Below are positions 40,239 through 49,431 of a stretch of DNA of 50,671 bases, piece after piece (position 1 is the stretch's first letter; each line of letters opens with the position of its first letter). Source of the DNA: JBHHYS01 sp046757645 (lineage in GTDB: Bacteria > Acidobacteriota > Terriglobia > Acidiferrales > 2-02-FULL-67-57); the NCBI GenBank assembly GCA_046757645.1, contig JBHHYS010000003.1, positions 1-50,671 on the forward strand, in the 5' to 3' direction. The notes below the pieces were generated by a model. That model saw nothing but the letters and a program-made list of their open reading frames with translations. It was not told where the DNA came from and searched no databases. The translations under genes and the position numbers were made by a program.

Positions 40239-41687
40239 ATGAACAAGCTATTCGGGACGGATGGGATTCGCGGGGTGGCAGGCGAGCCGCCGCTCGACGC
40301 GCGCACCATCTTCGCCGTGGGGCGGGCGGTGGGAGAGTTTCTCCGCGATGCGGAGGGTGCCAGCCCCGACGATAGGGGGCCAAGGCGGTCTGGAGTCGGG
40401 GCCGGCGGGAAGGTGCTGCTCGGGGAGGATACGCGGGAGTCGTCGCCCTGGGTGACGAGCTACCTGGCCGGGGGGTTGCGCGCGGGGGGGGTGGAGGCGG
40501 TCTCGGCCGGGGTGCTGCCCACCCCGGGAGTCGCGAAACTGGTGCGCGCCAAAGGCTTCGCTGCCGGGTTGGTGGTGAGCGCCTCGCACAATCCCTACCA
40601 GGACAACGGCATCAAGCTGATTGCGGCCACGGGGATGAAATTCCCCGACGAAACCGAAGCCCGCCTGGAAGAGCGCATCCGCGCCCTGCTGGACGACGAG
40701 GTCACAGCGGCAGCGCCCGCGCCCCCCTTCGCTGAAGCGTCGGCAAGCAGGCCGCGGGTCGACATGGGCCTGGCGGAGGAGTACGCGGAGTTGCTGCGGG
40801 AAGCCACCCGCGCCGAACTGCGAGGGGACCTGAGCGGCTTGCACCTGGTGGTGGACTGCGCGAACGGGGCGGCGGCGCGAATCGGGCCGAAGCTGTTCCG
40901 GGGGCTGGGCGCCGGGGTGACGGCCATCCACGCTTCGCCCAACGGGAAGAACATCAACGAGGGCTGCGGGGCGCTTCATCCCGAGTGCGTGGCGCGGACG
41001 GTGAGCAAGATTGGGGCGGATTTGGGGGTGGCGTTTGACGGGGACGCCGACCGGGCGATTTTCTCCAGCGGCACGGGGCGCATCGTCAACGGCGACGGGG
41101 TGCTGCTGGCGGCGGCCCGCTGGATGAAGCAGAAGAAGCGGCTGAAGGGCCAGGCGGTCATCGGCACGGTGATGGCGAACCTGGGGTTGGAGCGTGCCCT
41201 GCGGAAGGAAGGGTTGGCGCTGGTGCGCACGGCCGTCGGCGACCGCTACGTGCTGGAGGAGATGCAGCGGCGGGGGGCGAACCTGGGCGGGGAGCAGTCG
41301 GGGCACGTGATCTTTCTCGACGATGCGCCCACGGGCGATGGGCTGCTGACGGCGCTGAAGATGCTGGCGATTCTGCGAGAGCGGGGGATGAGCCTCGATG
41401 AGCTGGTGGGCGACCTCAAAGTTTTTCCCCAGCGGCTGCGCAACATTCGGGTGCGGGAGAAGATTGATTTCGAGCAGCTTCCGGCCGTGCAGCAGGCCAT
41501 CGGAGAAGCCAGGGCCGCGCTGGCCCCTGCTTCCTCGGGGCAAGGTCCGCGGGGGCGGGTGGTGGTGCGCTACTCGGGTACGGAGCCGCTGGCGCGGGTG
41601 ATGGTGGAAGCGGAGACGGAAGCCGAGGTGGAGCGCTGGGAAGAACACATCCGGCAGGCGATTGAGGCGGCGCTCGGGGAGGAGTAG
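40239..41687 (+). CDS. glmM: phosphoglucosamine mutase GlmM
   Basis: Converts glucosamine-6-phosphate to glucosamine-1-phosphate for peptidoglycan and LPS. 482 aa. The N-terminus is MNKLFGTDGIRGVAG. The active Ser is in VVSASHNPYQDNGIKL (Ser116), the metal loop is DGDADRAIF, the sugar loop GGEQSGHVI and the C-terminal phosphate loop VVRYSGTEPLARVMVE. Residues 38-57 (EGASPDDRGPRRSGVGAGG region) form an extra Gly/Pro/Arg-rich insertion before VLLGEDTR. It coincides with an inverted repeat in the DNA. It is longer than the usual 445-450 aa partly for this reason. Confidence 0.95.
   Translation: MNKLFGTDGIRGVAGEPPLDARTIFAVGRAVGEFLRDAEGASPDDRGPRRSGVGAGGKVLLGEDTRESSPWVTSYLAGGLRAGGVEAVSAGVLPTPGVAKLVRAKGFAAGLVVSASHNPYQDNGIKLIAATGMKFPDETEARLEERIRALLDDEVTAAAPAPPFAEASASRPRVDMGLAEEYAELLREATRAELRGDLSGLHLVVDCANGAAARIGPKLFRGLGAGVTAIHASPNGKNINEGCGALHPECVARTVSKIGADLGVAFDGDADRAIFSSGTGRIVNGDGVLLAAARWMKQKKRLKGQAVIGTVMANLGLERALRKEGLALVRTAVGDRYVLEEMQRRGANLGGEQSGHVIFLDDAPTGDGLLTALKMLAILRERGMSLDELVGDLKVFPQRLRNIRVREKIDFEQLPAVQQAIGEARAALAPASSGQGPRGRVVVRYSGTEPLARVMVEAETEAEVERWEEHIRQAIEAALGEE
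40363..40402. repeat. palindromic insertion inside glmM
   Basis: GCCCCGAC (40363-40370) and GTCGGGGC (40395-40402) are perfect inverted arms. They flank the segment that encodes the non-conserved linker near residues 42-55, the same kind of event as in tilS. Confidence 0.5.
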
Positions 41688-41826
41688 GGGGCAAAAGAGG
41701 CAAAGGAAGCAGAGGAGGCAGAGGAATCACAGGAAAAGAAGGAGCGAACCGCAGAGGGCGCCGAGGCGGGCAAGCACAGAGGCCACAGAGAGGACACGGA
41801 GGGCGCGGAGCCAAGGGAGGGTGGCG
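41688..41826 (+). repeat. purine-rich low-complexity spacer
   Basis: About 130 bp of almost pure purines on the plus strand, in units like GAGGCAAAGGAAGC, AGGAGGCAGAGG and CACAGAGAGGACACGGAGG, between glmM and the acyl-CoA synthetase. An open frame runs through it, but the product would be low-complexity Glu/Arg/Lys. Confidence 0.55.
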
Positions 41827-43449
41827 ATGAACGTTCCCCTGACACCGGTACGCTTCTTGCGCTACGCGGTGGAACAGTTTCCCCGGAAAACCGGGATCAT
41901 TTGCGAGGAGCAGCGGTTCACCTACGCGCAATTCGGCGAGCGGGTGGGGCGAGGGGCCGGGGCGCTGCGCGGGCTGGGGGTGGAGCCGGGCGATCGGGTG
42001 GCTTTCTTGAGCACGAACTGCCACCGGCTGCTCGAAGCCTACTACGGGGTAGTGGAAGCCGGCGGGGTCTTGCTGCCCTTGAACATTCGGCTGGCGCCCG
42101 AGGAGCTGGCCTACATCCTGAACGACGCGGGGGCGAAGCTGCTTTTCCTGGAAAGCGCCTTCCTGAGCATCGTGGAGGCCTTTCGGCGGACGGCGGGCTC
42201 GGTGGAGTCTTTCATCCTTCTGGACGGGGAGCCGGAAGCGGGCTGGCTGGCGCGGCAAAACTATGAAGAGCTTCTTGCCGGGGCCACCGGGCACTGGCGC
42301 GACCTGATGGAGTTTGACGAAAACTCTTTCGCCGAACTCTTCTACACCAGCGGCACCAGCGCCGACCCCAAGGGAGTGGTGCTCACCCATCGCAACGTTT
42401 ACCTGCACGGGCTCTCGGCGGCGCTGGCCCTGGGCACCACCCGGAAAAGCGTGCAGCTGCACACCATTCCGCTGTTTCACGCCAACGGTTGGGGCCTGGC
42501 CCATTCACTGACGTTCATGGGGGCGACCCACGTGATGCTCCACCGCTTCGATCCGGTGGCGGTATTCCGGTTGGTGGAGCGGGAGCGGGTGGAAGCCTTC
42601 AGCGTGGTGCCCACCATGGCCACCGCCTTGGTCAATTGCCCCGAAAGGCCGAAGTACGACCTGAGCAGCCTGAAGACAATCACCATCGGGGGCGCGGCCT
42701 CCTCGCCGGCGCTAGTGCGGGCGATGGAGGAAAAGCTGGGCTGCTGCTGCTATTCCGGCTACGGCCTGACGGAAACCTCACCGGTGCTGACGCTCGCCCC
42801 GCTCAAGGACGAACTCGCCGGCGAAGGAGAACAGCGCCATCGGCGCCAGGCGATGACGGGCTTCGCCATCCCCGGGGTGGAGATTCGGGTGGTGGACGAG
42901 GCGGGCGCCGACGTGCCCCGCGACGGAAAGACGATGGGGGAAATCGTGACCCGCAGCGACGGGGTGATGGAGGGCTACTGGCGAGAACCGGAAGAAACCG
43001 CCCAGGCCTTGCGGGGAGGGTGGTTTCACACCGGCGACATGGCCACCATCGACACCGACAACTACGTCCTGATCGTAGACCGCCAGAAGGAGATCATCAT
43101 CAGCGGGGGCGAGAACATTTCCTCCCTGGAAGTGGAAAAGATGCTTTTGGAGCACCCCAGTGTGTATGAGGTGGCGGTGATCCCGGTTCCCGACCAGAAG
43201 TGGGGCGAAGTGCCCAAAGCGCTGGTGGCGCTGAAACCGGGCACAACGGCCAGCGAAGCGGAGCTCATCCAGTTCTGCCGTGCCCGGCTGGGGCACTTCA
43301 AGGTGCCCGGGTCGGTGGAATTCCGGGAGAGCCTCCCCAAAGGAGGCACGGGAAAAATCCTTAAAAAGGAGCTGCGCAAGCAGTATTGGCCGGCGGCGAA
43401 GAAGGGTTTGCCTCCGGTGGCGCGAAAGAGTGGAACCAGCTCCCGATGA
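41827..43449 (+). CDS. acyl-CoA synthetase (AMP-binding, FadD-like)
   Basis: Activates a carboxylic acid to acyl-CoA through an acyl-adenylate. 540 aa. The P-loop YTSGTSADPKG is at 173-183. The A5 motif lies in GYGLTETSPVLTLAPL, A7 in GWFHTGDMATIDTDNYVLIVDR and the C-terminal catalytic Lys in PKGGTGKILKKELRKQYW. The ATG at 41827 has GGGAGGG just upstream and begins the conserved MNVPLTPVRFL N-terminus; the open frame upstream is purine-rich spacer. Closest in character to medium/long-chain or crotonobetaine-type synthetases. The exact substrate is unknown. Confidence 0.92.
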   Translation: MNVPLTPVRFLRYAVEQFPRKTGIICEEQRFTYAQFGERVGRGAGALRGLGVEPGDRVAFLSTNCHRLLEAYYGVVEAGGVLLPLNIRLAPEELAYILNDAGAKLLFLESAFLSIVEAFRRTAGSVESFILLDGEPEAGWLARQNYEELLAGATGHWRDLMEFDENSFAELFYTSGTSADPKGVVLTHRNVYLHGLSAALALGTTRKSVQLHTIPLFHANGWGLAHSLTFMGATHVMLHRFDPVAVFRLVERERVEAFSVVPTMATALVNCPERPKYDLSSLKTITIGGAASSPALVRAMEEKLGCCCYSGYGLTETSPVLTLAPLKDELAGEGEQRHRRQAMTGFAIPGVEIRVVDEAGADVPRDGKTMGEIVTRSDGVMEGYWREPEETAQALRGGWFHTGDMATIDTDNYVLIVDRQKEIIISGGENISSLEVEKMLLEHPSVYEVAVIPVPDQKWGEVPKALVALKPGTTASEAELIQFCRARLGHFKVPGSVEFRESLPKGGTGKILKKELRKQYWPAAKKGLPPVARKSGTSSR

Positions 43450-43468
43450 GCAGAGGATAAGAGAACGC

Positions 43469-43498
43469 TTGACTTCATTTGCGCGGCTGGGATAGGGT
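43469..43498 (+). promoter_or_regulatory. possible promoter of the second TonB receptor
   Basis: TTGACT (43469-43474), an 18-bp spacer and TAGGGT (43493-43498) lie about 65 bp before the start at 43564. The -35 is good and the -10 poor. Confidence 0.4.
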
Positions 43499-43563
43499 TC
43501 GGAGCCGAAGGGTCCAAGAAACACCATCCGGGGGAAATCTTTCCGCAAGAGAGGGTGCAAGCT

Positions 43564-46500
43564 ATGAAGTGGCGGAATGCGGCAGCGTGCGTGAGCCTGA
43601 TTTTCCTGGTGGCGACCGGGACGGCCTGGGCGCAGGGCGTGGGGTACTCGGGGGACATTCGCGGCACGGTAACCGATCCCTCGGGGGCCGTGCTGCCCGG
43701 GGCAGCCATTGTGGTTGTGGATGTGGAGAAGGGGATCGCCCGTACGGCGACGACGGACGAGAACGGGGAATACCGAGTGACGGGCTTACTTCCGACTGTC
43801 TACGACGTGACTGCTGAGGTCCAGGGCTTTGAAACCCAGATTCGGAAGGGCGTGGTAGTGACGGTGGGGCAGACCGCCATTGTCGATTTCCAGTTGGGGC
43901 TGGCGGCGGTGGCCACCGAAGTGGTGATCACCACCGAAACCCCCCTGGTGGAAGCCGAAAAAACCCAGCAGGCGAACACCATCGACGAGGAATACATCCG
44001 CGAACTGCCCATCGATCGCCGCGACTACCTCACCTTTACTTTGCTGGTGCCGGGGGTGGTGGATTCGGATGCTTTTGCCGACAACACCGACTTCCGTGTC
44101 GTCCAGACGCCGCAGAGCGGGATTTCTTTCTACGGCAGCAACGGGCGCGGAAACAACGTTACCGTGGACGGCTCGGAAGCCAACGACGATTCCGGCGGGG
44201 TCCGCCTTACTCTGAGCCAGGAAGCGGTGCAAGAGTTCCAGATCAACCGGAGCAACTACTCGGCGGAATTTGGGGGGGCCAGCGGCGGGGTGATCAACAT
44301 TGTGTCCAAATCCGGTACCAACAAGGTGCACGGCAGCGCCTTTGTCTTTCTCCGGGACGACGAGTTGGATGCGCGCGACCCCTTCGCCGTCGGCTCGGCG
44401 CTGGAAGCCGGCCAGCCCTTTTCGCTGAACGCGCTGGGGTCGGCGGTCGATCCGCCCACCAACCGCCAGCAATTCGGGGGCACCCTGGGCTTCCCCATCC
44501 GCGAAGATGAGACGTTTTTCTTTTTTGCCTATGAAGGTTTGCGCCGGGATGAGTCGGCTTCAGTCCCGGTCTTGACCGATACGTCGATCTTTCTTCCCAC
44601 CGCCGCCCAAAGCGGGATTCTCAGTGGCCTGGGCGGCCTGGGGGCCACGCCCGTCCCTTGCATTACCTCTCCGCTCACCATCCTGCCCGCCAACGTCTGC
44701 GCGGCGGTTCTGGGGGGCCTGCTCACCATCGACCCCAGCGCCGCCGAGACGCCGTTCGCCGCGGTCAGCGAGCCATTTCTGGTCGACCTGTTCGTCAACA
44801 ACAGCGGCATTTTTCCCTTCACGGGCCGCTCGGATCTGTTTTCCGTGCGGCTCGACCATCAAATCAACGACAGCAACCAGTTGTTTTTCCGGTACAACTT
44901 CGGCGACACCCGGGAGCGCAACCGCAACCTGCGGGCGCTGGTGGGCTTCTCCCGGGGCACTCAGGTTGAGCAATTCGACAGCACCGTGGTGCTGGGCTGG
45001 TATCGACAGTTCAGTGCGCGGGCGCAGAACGAAGCCCGGGTGATGTATAACTACTACACGCTGGACGCGAGCACCCCCGCCGATCCCGTCGGCCCGGAGC
45101 TGAACCTGGCGGGTTTCGGCTTCTTCAACCGGGACATTTTCTTGCCCTCGTTCACCACCGGGCGCCGCTACGAATTTTCCGATAACGTCACCTTCGTCAC
45201 CGGGCGTCACAAGATGAAGTTGGGGGGCTACCTGTTGCTGCGCGACAACGAAACCGAGTCCCATACGTTCTTCCCCGGGCGCTTCACCTTCGGGCCGTTG
45301 CCCGGCGGCTTGGTCAGCCCCTGTTTTGCGAACCCGGCATTCTGCGGGCTTCCACCGTTGGCGCCAGGGACTCCCCCGATTACCGTGAATTCGTTGCAGT
45401 CGTTCAAGCTGGGCGTGCCGCAGTTCTACCAGCAGGGCTTCGACAACCCTACCGTGGAAAGCGTCAACCCCTTCACCGCTTTCTACTGGCAGGACACGTG
45501 GAGGGCCCGGCCCAATCTGACCCTGAATTTCGGCCTGCGCTACGAGTTCGACAAACGCTTCAAGCCGCTGCGCAGCGACAAGAACAACTTTGCGCCGCGG
45601 TTCGGCTTTTCCTGGGACCCCTTCAGTGACCACAAGACGGTGGTGCGGGGCGGCTATGGGATCTACTACTCCCCCATCTACTACCAGATTGACTACGTGG
45701 TCCGGGCGCTGGGGAATGTGAACGGCAAACTCCAGATCGCCCAGGTTTTTGCTCCGGCGACGCTGGCCGCGCCCTGTCTCCCCCTCGGTGTGGCTACGCC
45801 CACGGTGCCACTACCGGGGTGTATCTTTCAAAGCTTGTTGTTCCAAGGGGTGATCGGGCCGGGCTGCACCACCACGACGGCGGAAGCCTGCATCACGCCG
45901 GCGAATTTGACCCAGTTCGGAATTAACATCACCCACATGGTTGACCCCATCACGGGTGCTCTCCCGCCCCTGAGCGTGGTCTTCAGCGGTTCCGACGACT
46001 ACGTGAATCCTTACTCGCAGCAGGCCAGCTTCGGAATCGAGCGTGAGCTGGCACCCAACTTTTCGATTGCGGTGGACTATATCTTTTCCCGCACGCTCAA
46101 GATAACCCGCGCCCGGGACAAAAACATTTTGCCCGCGGGCGGGTTCGTCAACCCGCTGATCCTCCAGGACAACGTGTATGAGTCGACGGGGCGCGCCTTC
46201 TATCACGGGTTCGTCCTGAGCGTGAACAAGCGCTTCAGCCACAGCTTCAGCCTCTTCGCCAACTACACCTTGAGCAAGGCGATTGACGAGGTCACCGATT
46301 TCAACAGCGACTTCCAGCCCAGCGACCAGACCAACCTGCGCGCGGAGCGGTCCTTGTCGGCCTTTGACCAGCGGCACAAGCTGGTGATTGCCGCGGTACT
46401 GCAAAGTCCCTGGAAGGGTGGCGCGGGCGCGCATCCGCTGGAGCGCATCTTCTCCGGCTTCTCACTGGCGCCGATTGTGCGCGCCAATAGCGGACGGCCC

Positions 46501-46869
46501 TTTAATCTGTTGGCCGGGTCCGACCTGAACGGCGACCGCCATCCCAGCACGGACCGGCCCCCGTTCATCGGCCGCAACACGGGGCGCGGCCCCGATTTCT
46601 GGACGGTGGATTTGCGGGTGACGCGCACCATCGGCCTGGGCGAAGAGCGCAGGCTGGAACTGATGTTCGAAGCCTTCAACCTCTTCAACCGCCTGAACTT
46701 TGCCAGCGTCAACAATGTGGTGGGCTCAACGGCGACGGACCCGAATTGCGTGGTTACCTCATTGGATAGACCCCAGGGCAGAGCAGACTGCAGCCCCAGT
46801 AATCCGCTGGGGTTCACTTCGGCCTTTGCGCCCCGGCGCATCCAGCTCGGCTTCCGCTTTAGCTTCTAA
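43564..46869 (+). CDS. Oar-like TonB-dependent receptor with carboxypeptidase-regulatory-like domain (second copy)
   Basis: About 1101 aa, outer membrane. A signal peptide (MKWRNAAACVSLIFLVATGT, ending AWAQG) precedes a carboxypeptidase-regulatory-like domain (IRGTVTDPSGAVLPGAAIVV). The plug follows with LPIDRRDYLTFTLLVPGV and FQINRSNYSAEFGGASGGV, then a barrel ending in the terminal strand IQLGFRFSF. It is clearly paralogous to the receptor at 8.1-11.2 kb but well diverged. Extracellular loops carry Cys-rich patches (CFANPAFCGLPP; CTTTTAEACI) that suggest disulfides. ATG at 43564 with GAGAGG about 8 bp upstream; GTG at 43555 is an alternative. Ligand unknown. Confidence 0.93.
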   Translation: MKWRNAAACVSLIFLVATGTAWAQGVGYSGDIRGTVTDPSGAVLPGAAIVVVDVEKGIARTATTDENGEYRVTGLLPTVYDVTAEVQGFETQIRKGVVVTVGQTAIVDFQLGLAAVATEVVITTETPLVEAEKTQQANTIDEEYIRELPIDRRDYLTFTLLVPGVVDSDAFADNTDFRVVQTPQSGISFYGSNGRGNNVTVDGSEANDDSGGVRLTLSQEAVQEFQINRSNYSAEFGGASGGVINIVSKSGTNKVHGSAFVFLRDDELDARDPFAVGSALEAGQPFSLNALGSAVDPPTNRQQFGGTLGFPIREDETFFFFAYEGLRRDESASVPVLTDTSIFLPTAAQSGILSGLGGLGATPVPCITSPLTILPANVCAAVLGGLLTIDPSAAETPFAAVSEPFLVDLFVNNSGIFPFTGRSDLFSVRLDHQINDSNQLFFRYNFGDTRERNRNLRALVGFSRGTQVEQFDSTVVLGWYRQFSARAQNEARVMYNYYTLDASTPADPVGPELNLAGFGFFNRDIFLPSFTTGRRYEFSDNVTFVTGRHKMKLGGYLLLRDNETESHTFFPGRFTFGPLPGGLVSPCFANPAFCGLPPLAPGTPPITVNSLQSFKLGVPQFYQQGFDNPTVESVNPFTAFYWQDTWRARPNLTLNFGLRYEFDKRFKPLRSDKNNFAPRFGFSWDPFSDHKTVVRGGYGIYYSPIYYQIDYVVRALGNVNGKLQIAQVFAPATLAAPCLPLGVATPTVPLPGCIFQSLLFQGVIGPGCTTTTAEACITPANLTQFGINITHMVDPITGALPPLSVVFSGSDDYVNPYSQQASFGIERELAPNFSIAVDYIFSRTLKITRARDKNILPAGGFVNPLILQDNVYESTGRAFYHGFVLSVNKRFSHSFSLFANYTLSKAIDEVTDFNSDFQPSDQTNLRAERSLSAFDQRHKLVIAAVLQSPWKGGAGAHPLERIFSGFSLAPIVRANSGRPFNLLAGSDLNGDRHPSTDRPPFIGRNTGRGPDFWTVDLRVTRTIGLGEERRLELMFEAFNLFNRLNFASVNNVVGSTATDPNCVVTSLDRPQGRADCSPSNPLGFTSAFAPRRIQLGFRFSF

Positions 46870-47189
46870 GGCGGGGCCGGGGGGCGCCGAAAGCTGTCAA
46901 GAAGGCGCGCCGGGCGGCCTCGCCGCCCAGGAAGATTCCCCTCGCCGCTAAGAACAGCGCCACCACCCCTCGGGGCCAGTTAAAACACCCGCCAGGCCGA
47001 GGGAAAGCCGAAATCAGCACGAAATACGCCGGCGTGAGGGAGTATGCCCGGCGCGCCCACGGGCAGGAGCGAACCATTGGATATGTTCAGGAGGTCCGGG
47101 CTAGCTGTTCGATTCGCCGGCGCACGGCGCGGCTGGGGCGGCGGCCCCTCGACTCCGCTCGGGGTCTTCGGCTTGCTTTGTCGGGCAAG
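46870..47189. other. intergenic stretch, no supported gene
   Basis: A minus-strand frame at 46859-47077 (with YSLTPAYFVLISAFPRP) has some hydrophobic character but no family match and overlaps the receptor's 3' end. One copy of the TCGACTCCGCTCGGGGT repeat lies near 47147-47165. Confidence 0.4.
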
Positions 47190-48200
47190 TCAGGAGAAAC
47201 GGCTTAACGCTTCAATTCGTTCACGCAATGAGCGGCTCGGCCTCCGGTCGCCGCGCAGGAGGCGGATGAGGTGGGGCGGGGAGATACCGAGTTGGCGGGC
47301 CAGTGCGCGGGTGGAGCGGTTTTCGCTGAGCCAGAGGTAGCGGAGGCGGTGGAGGCGGTCGGGGTCGCGGGAGAACTCGATGGGTTCGGGTGCGGGAATG
47401 GAGAGCAAAGCTTTCAGGGCGTCGAGCCGCTGCCGCCGCGCGACCCGCGACCGCCGACCGGCAAGCTGCAAGCACGGCCGGGGGCGGGGGCCCCGCAATT
47501 GGCGGGATAAACTCCGCACCGCTTCCGGACTAAGTGGGAGGGTCAGCAGGCGCAAGAGCTTGAAGCGGGTGCGGGGGGAGGGTTGGCGCTCGGCGCGTTC
47601 GAGGCGATGGAGTTGAGAAGTGGAGAGGTCAAGGAGGTAAGCGGTTTCTTTCAGGGTGAGGTCGTGCTGGAGGCGAAACGCTTGGAGGCGTTGGAGGAGG
47701 TTTTTTTCCGGCAGCAGGATGAGGCGGAAGAAGGCGGGGGCGTAGCCGGGGGCGAATTCGTCATAGATTTGTTGGGCTGTCCTTCGACTTCGCTCAGGAT
47801 CTTCGCTTCGCTGCGAGTGCAGGCGCAGATCATGGAAGAGGAAGGCGGGGTAGAGGTCGGGAAGGAGGTCGTAAGGGTCGTCGTCCCTCGACTCCGCTCG
47901 GGATCTCCGCTTCGCTCCGAGCGGGCGAGTGTAGTCGGCGATGACTTGCTGGAGTTGCTCGGGGGGAAGCAGGAAGCGGGCGAGGCGGAAGGCGGTGCGG
48001 GGAGAGAGGCGCGGCGGGTGCCGAGCACCTCTTCCGGACTCGGTTTGGTGGCTAGTGTAGTAGCCGGATTCAATGCGGGCCAGCGTCCGCCGGCTGATAC
48101 CGGTGAGCTGCGCGAGCCGGTTCAGGCTGAGGCGGTGGTTGCGGCGCAGTTGGCGCAGGGCTTTGGCCAAGTTGATCGGTTTATCGGCTAATCGGTTCAT
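47190..48200 (-). CDS. triple helix-turn-helix (XRE-like) protein with repeat-derived linkers
   Basis: 336 aa with three HTH domains. Domain 1 (about 10-50) reads LRRNHRLSLNRLAQLTGIS, followed by RRTLARIESG. Domain 2 (about 170-215) reads LQHDLTLKETAYLLDLSTSQ, followed by LHRLERAERQ. Domain 3 (about 285-335) reads LSENRSTRALARQLGISPPH, followed by LIRLLRGDRRPS. The linkers (about 55-67, 92-107, 125-140 and 222-239) are encoded by genomic repeats that also occur outside genes, so they are Arg/Ser/Pro-rich and unconserved. ATG at 48200 has CAGGAGT upstream. Likely DNA-binding; target unknown. Confidence 0.75.
   Translation of the reverse strand: MNRLADKPINLAKALRQLRRNHRLSLNRLAQLTGISRRTLARIESGYYTSHQTESGRGARHPPRLSPRTAFRLARFLLPPEQLQQVIADYTRPLGAKRRSRAESRDDDPYDLLPDLYPAFLFHDLRLHSQRSEDPERSRRTAQQIYDEFAPGYAPAFFRLILLPEKNLLQRLQAFRLQHDLTLKETAYLLDLSTSQLHRLERAERQPSPRTRFKLLRLLTLPLSPEAVRSLSRQLRGPRPRPCLQLAGRRSRVARRQRLDALKALLSIPAPEPIEFSRDPDRLHRLRYLWLSENRSTRALARQLGISPPHLIRLLRGDRRPSRSLRERIEALSRFS
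47484..47534. repeat. 51-bp repeat copy 1, inside the triple-HTH gene
   Basis: Nearly identical to 50333-50383 near the rRNA gene. The shared core includes GGCGGGATAAACTCCGCACC then GCTTCCGGACTAAG, preceded by GCGGGGGCCCCGC. In the HTH gene it encodes LSPEAVRSLSRQLRGPR on the minus strand. Confidence 0.8.
47779..47925. repeat. two TCGACTnCGCTCnGGAT-type repeats inside the triple-HTH gene
   Basis: CTTCGACTTCGCTCAGGATC with TTCGCTTCGCTGCGAG (47779-47816) and CCTCGACTCCGCTCGGGATC with TCCGCTTCGCTCCGAG (47885-47922). Related copies lie at 22.42, 47.15, 49.77 and 50.05-50.09 kb outside genes. Confidence 0.75.
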
Positions 48201-48513
48201 TCGGGACTCCTGAGGGAAACGGTGATTAGTGATTAGCGAAAAGTGAAAGGGACGGAGCTAACAACTGACTGCTGAGGGCTGACGGCTACGAGTAGGCTTT
48301 CATGGGCAGGCCTCCAAACTACCCTGGGCGGTATTCTACCGCGAAAGGCCATGGGTGGCGAGAGGGAACAGGTGTGGAGTAGAATCAGCGCAAGACGTGC
48401 GGGTTAGAATGTTATCCTGTTGGAAGATGAATGGGCAGCCATGACCAGAACTCTTTTCGGTGAGCCCCGGACACTGGATGCATTCTCACCAGTAGTGTAG
48501 AGCAATAAGTAAC
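48201..48513. other. intergenic region between divergent genes
   Basis: Contains GATTAGTGATTAGCG-type short repetition near 48222 and an AT-richer part (48395-48425, GGTTAGAATGTTATCC) where promoters may lie. Nothing certain. Confidence 0.4.
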
Positions 48514-49431
48514 ATGCCCAACATCTACAAGGCCAACATCCTAGAAGCTCTTCGGAAGCGATTTGGAGAAGTCCATAAAATCCAGGGTAGCCAATCTCTC
48601 TTCAAACTTGGCAATGACGCGGCGCGTATCTATATTCGCTATTCAAAAGTTCACGGTGGCGGGCGGACGTTCTTCGATCTACGGGAAGTTGACATCCGAC
48701 AACTCGAGGGCCATAACTCATTCCTGTGTTTTCTTTTGGACGATGGATCACCACCCTTGTTCATCCCCTACGCTGACTTCGAAGAGATATTTCGCAGCGC
48801 ACAAGTAGCGAAAGATGGGCAATACAAAGTACAACTGCTTTCGCAACACCACGCACTGGAGCTATACATCGCGCGGGAAGGACGTTTTAACGTTGAAGGT
48901 TACGTAGGATTCGAGGCGCTTTCCCACAGTCTTGATGCCACACGCCTTCGTGAGGCACTTGAGCTGTCGCACTCACAAGTGCAAACACTGCTTGCCAGCA
49001 TCGGCCATATGAAGGGTTACGATGTATACGTACCTGATGTTGATGTGGGTAAACTTGATTGGTCACTGACGAAAACATTTTCACTACGTCGAACTATCCC
49101 AGCAGGATTTGACGAAGTTGGACGCATCTTGTGTGAGATTGACGTTGTGTGGGTTGCAAGTGGACGGAACGCAGTGGAAGGTCTTTTTGAAGTCGAACAC
49201 TCGACACCTGTTTACTCAGGGCTTCTCCGCTTCAACGACATTCTGCTTAGTGCTCCGAAAGTATCACGCTTCTCTGTCGTGTCAAACGACACTAGGCGGG
49301 CTTTATTTTCAAGGGAAGTATCACGACCAACATTTAGAAAAAGTGGGCTTGCTGAGCTTGTGAGCTTTCTAGAGTACGGCAATGTGGTTGAGTGGCACAG
49401 GCGCATTGGCAAGGGGGTTGCGCATGACTAA
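48514..49431 (+). CDS. hypothetical protein, possible PD-(D/E)XK nuclease
   Basis: 305 aa, visibly lower in GC than the flanks. The N-terminal domain (residues 1-100) is alpha/beta with FFDLREVDIRQLEGHNSFL. A middle helix SHSQVQTLLASIGHMKGYDV precedes a block with spaced acids: ILCEIDVVWVASGRNAVEGL then FEVEHSTPVYSGLLRFNDIL. An Asp followed by ExE after a strand, then Ser-Gly-Leu-x-Arg, resembles the core of restriction-like nucleases. I rate this as suggestive only. It overlaps the next ORF by 8 bp (ATGACTAA). Probably a defence or mobile-element gene pair. Confidence 0.6.
   Translation: MPNIYKANILEALRKRFGEVHKIQGSQSLFKLGNDAARIYIRYSKVHGGGRTFFDLREVDIRQLEGHNSFLCFLLDDGSPPLFIPYADFEEIFRSAQVAKDGQYKVQLLSQHHALELYIAREGRFNVEGYVGFEALSHSLDATRLREALELSHSQVQTLLASIGHMKGYDVYVPDVDVGKLDWSLTKTFSLRRTIPAGFDEVGRILCEIDVVWVASGRNAVEGLFEVEHSTPVYSGLLRFNDILLSAPKVSRFSVVSNDTRRALFSREVSRPTFRKSGLAELVSFLEYGNVVEWHRRIGKGVAHD

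Noticed and set aside
40248..41648. 466-codon antisense frame over glmM
   Set aside because: GlmM motifs are unambiguous on the plus strand; the antisense product is Arg/Pro/His-rich and featureless.
46859..47077. 72-codon minus-strand hydrophobic frame
   Set aside because: Overlaps the 3' end of the TonB receptor, has no ribosome-binding site and no recognised family.
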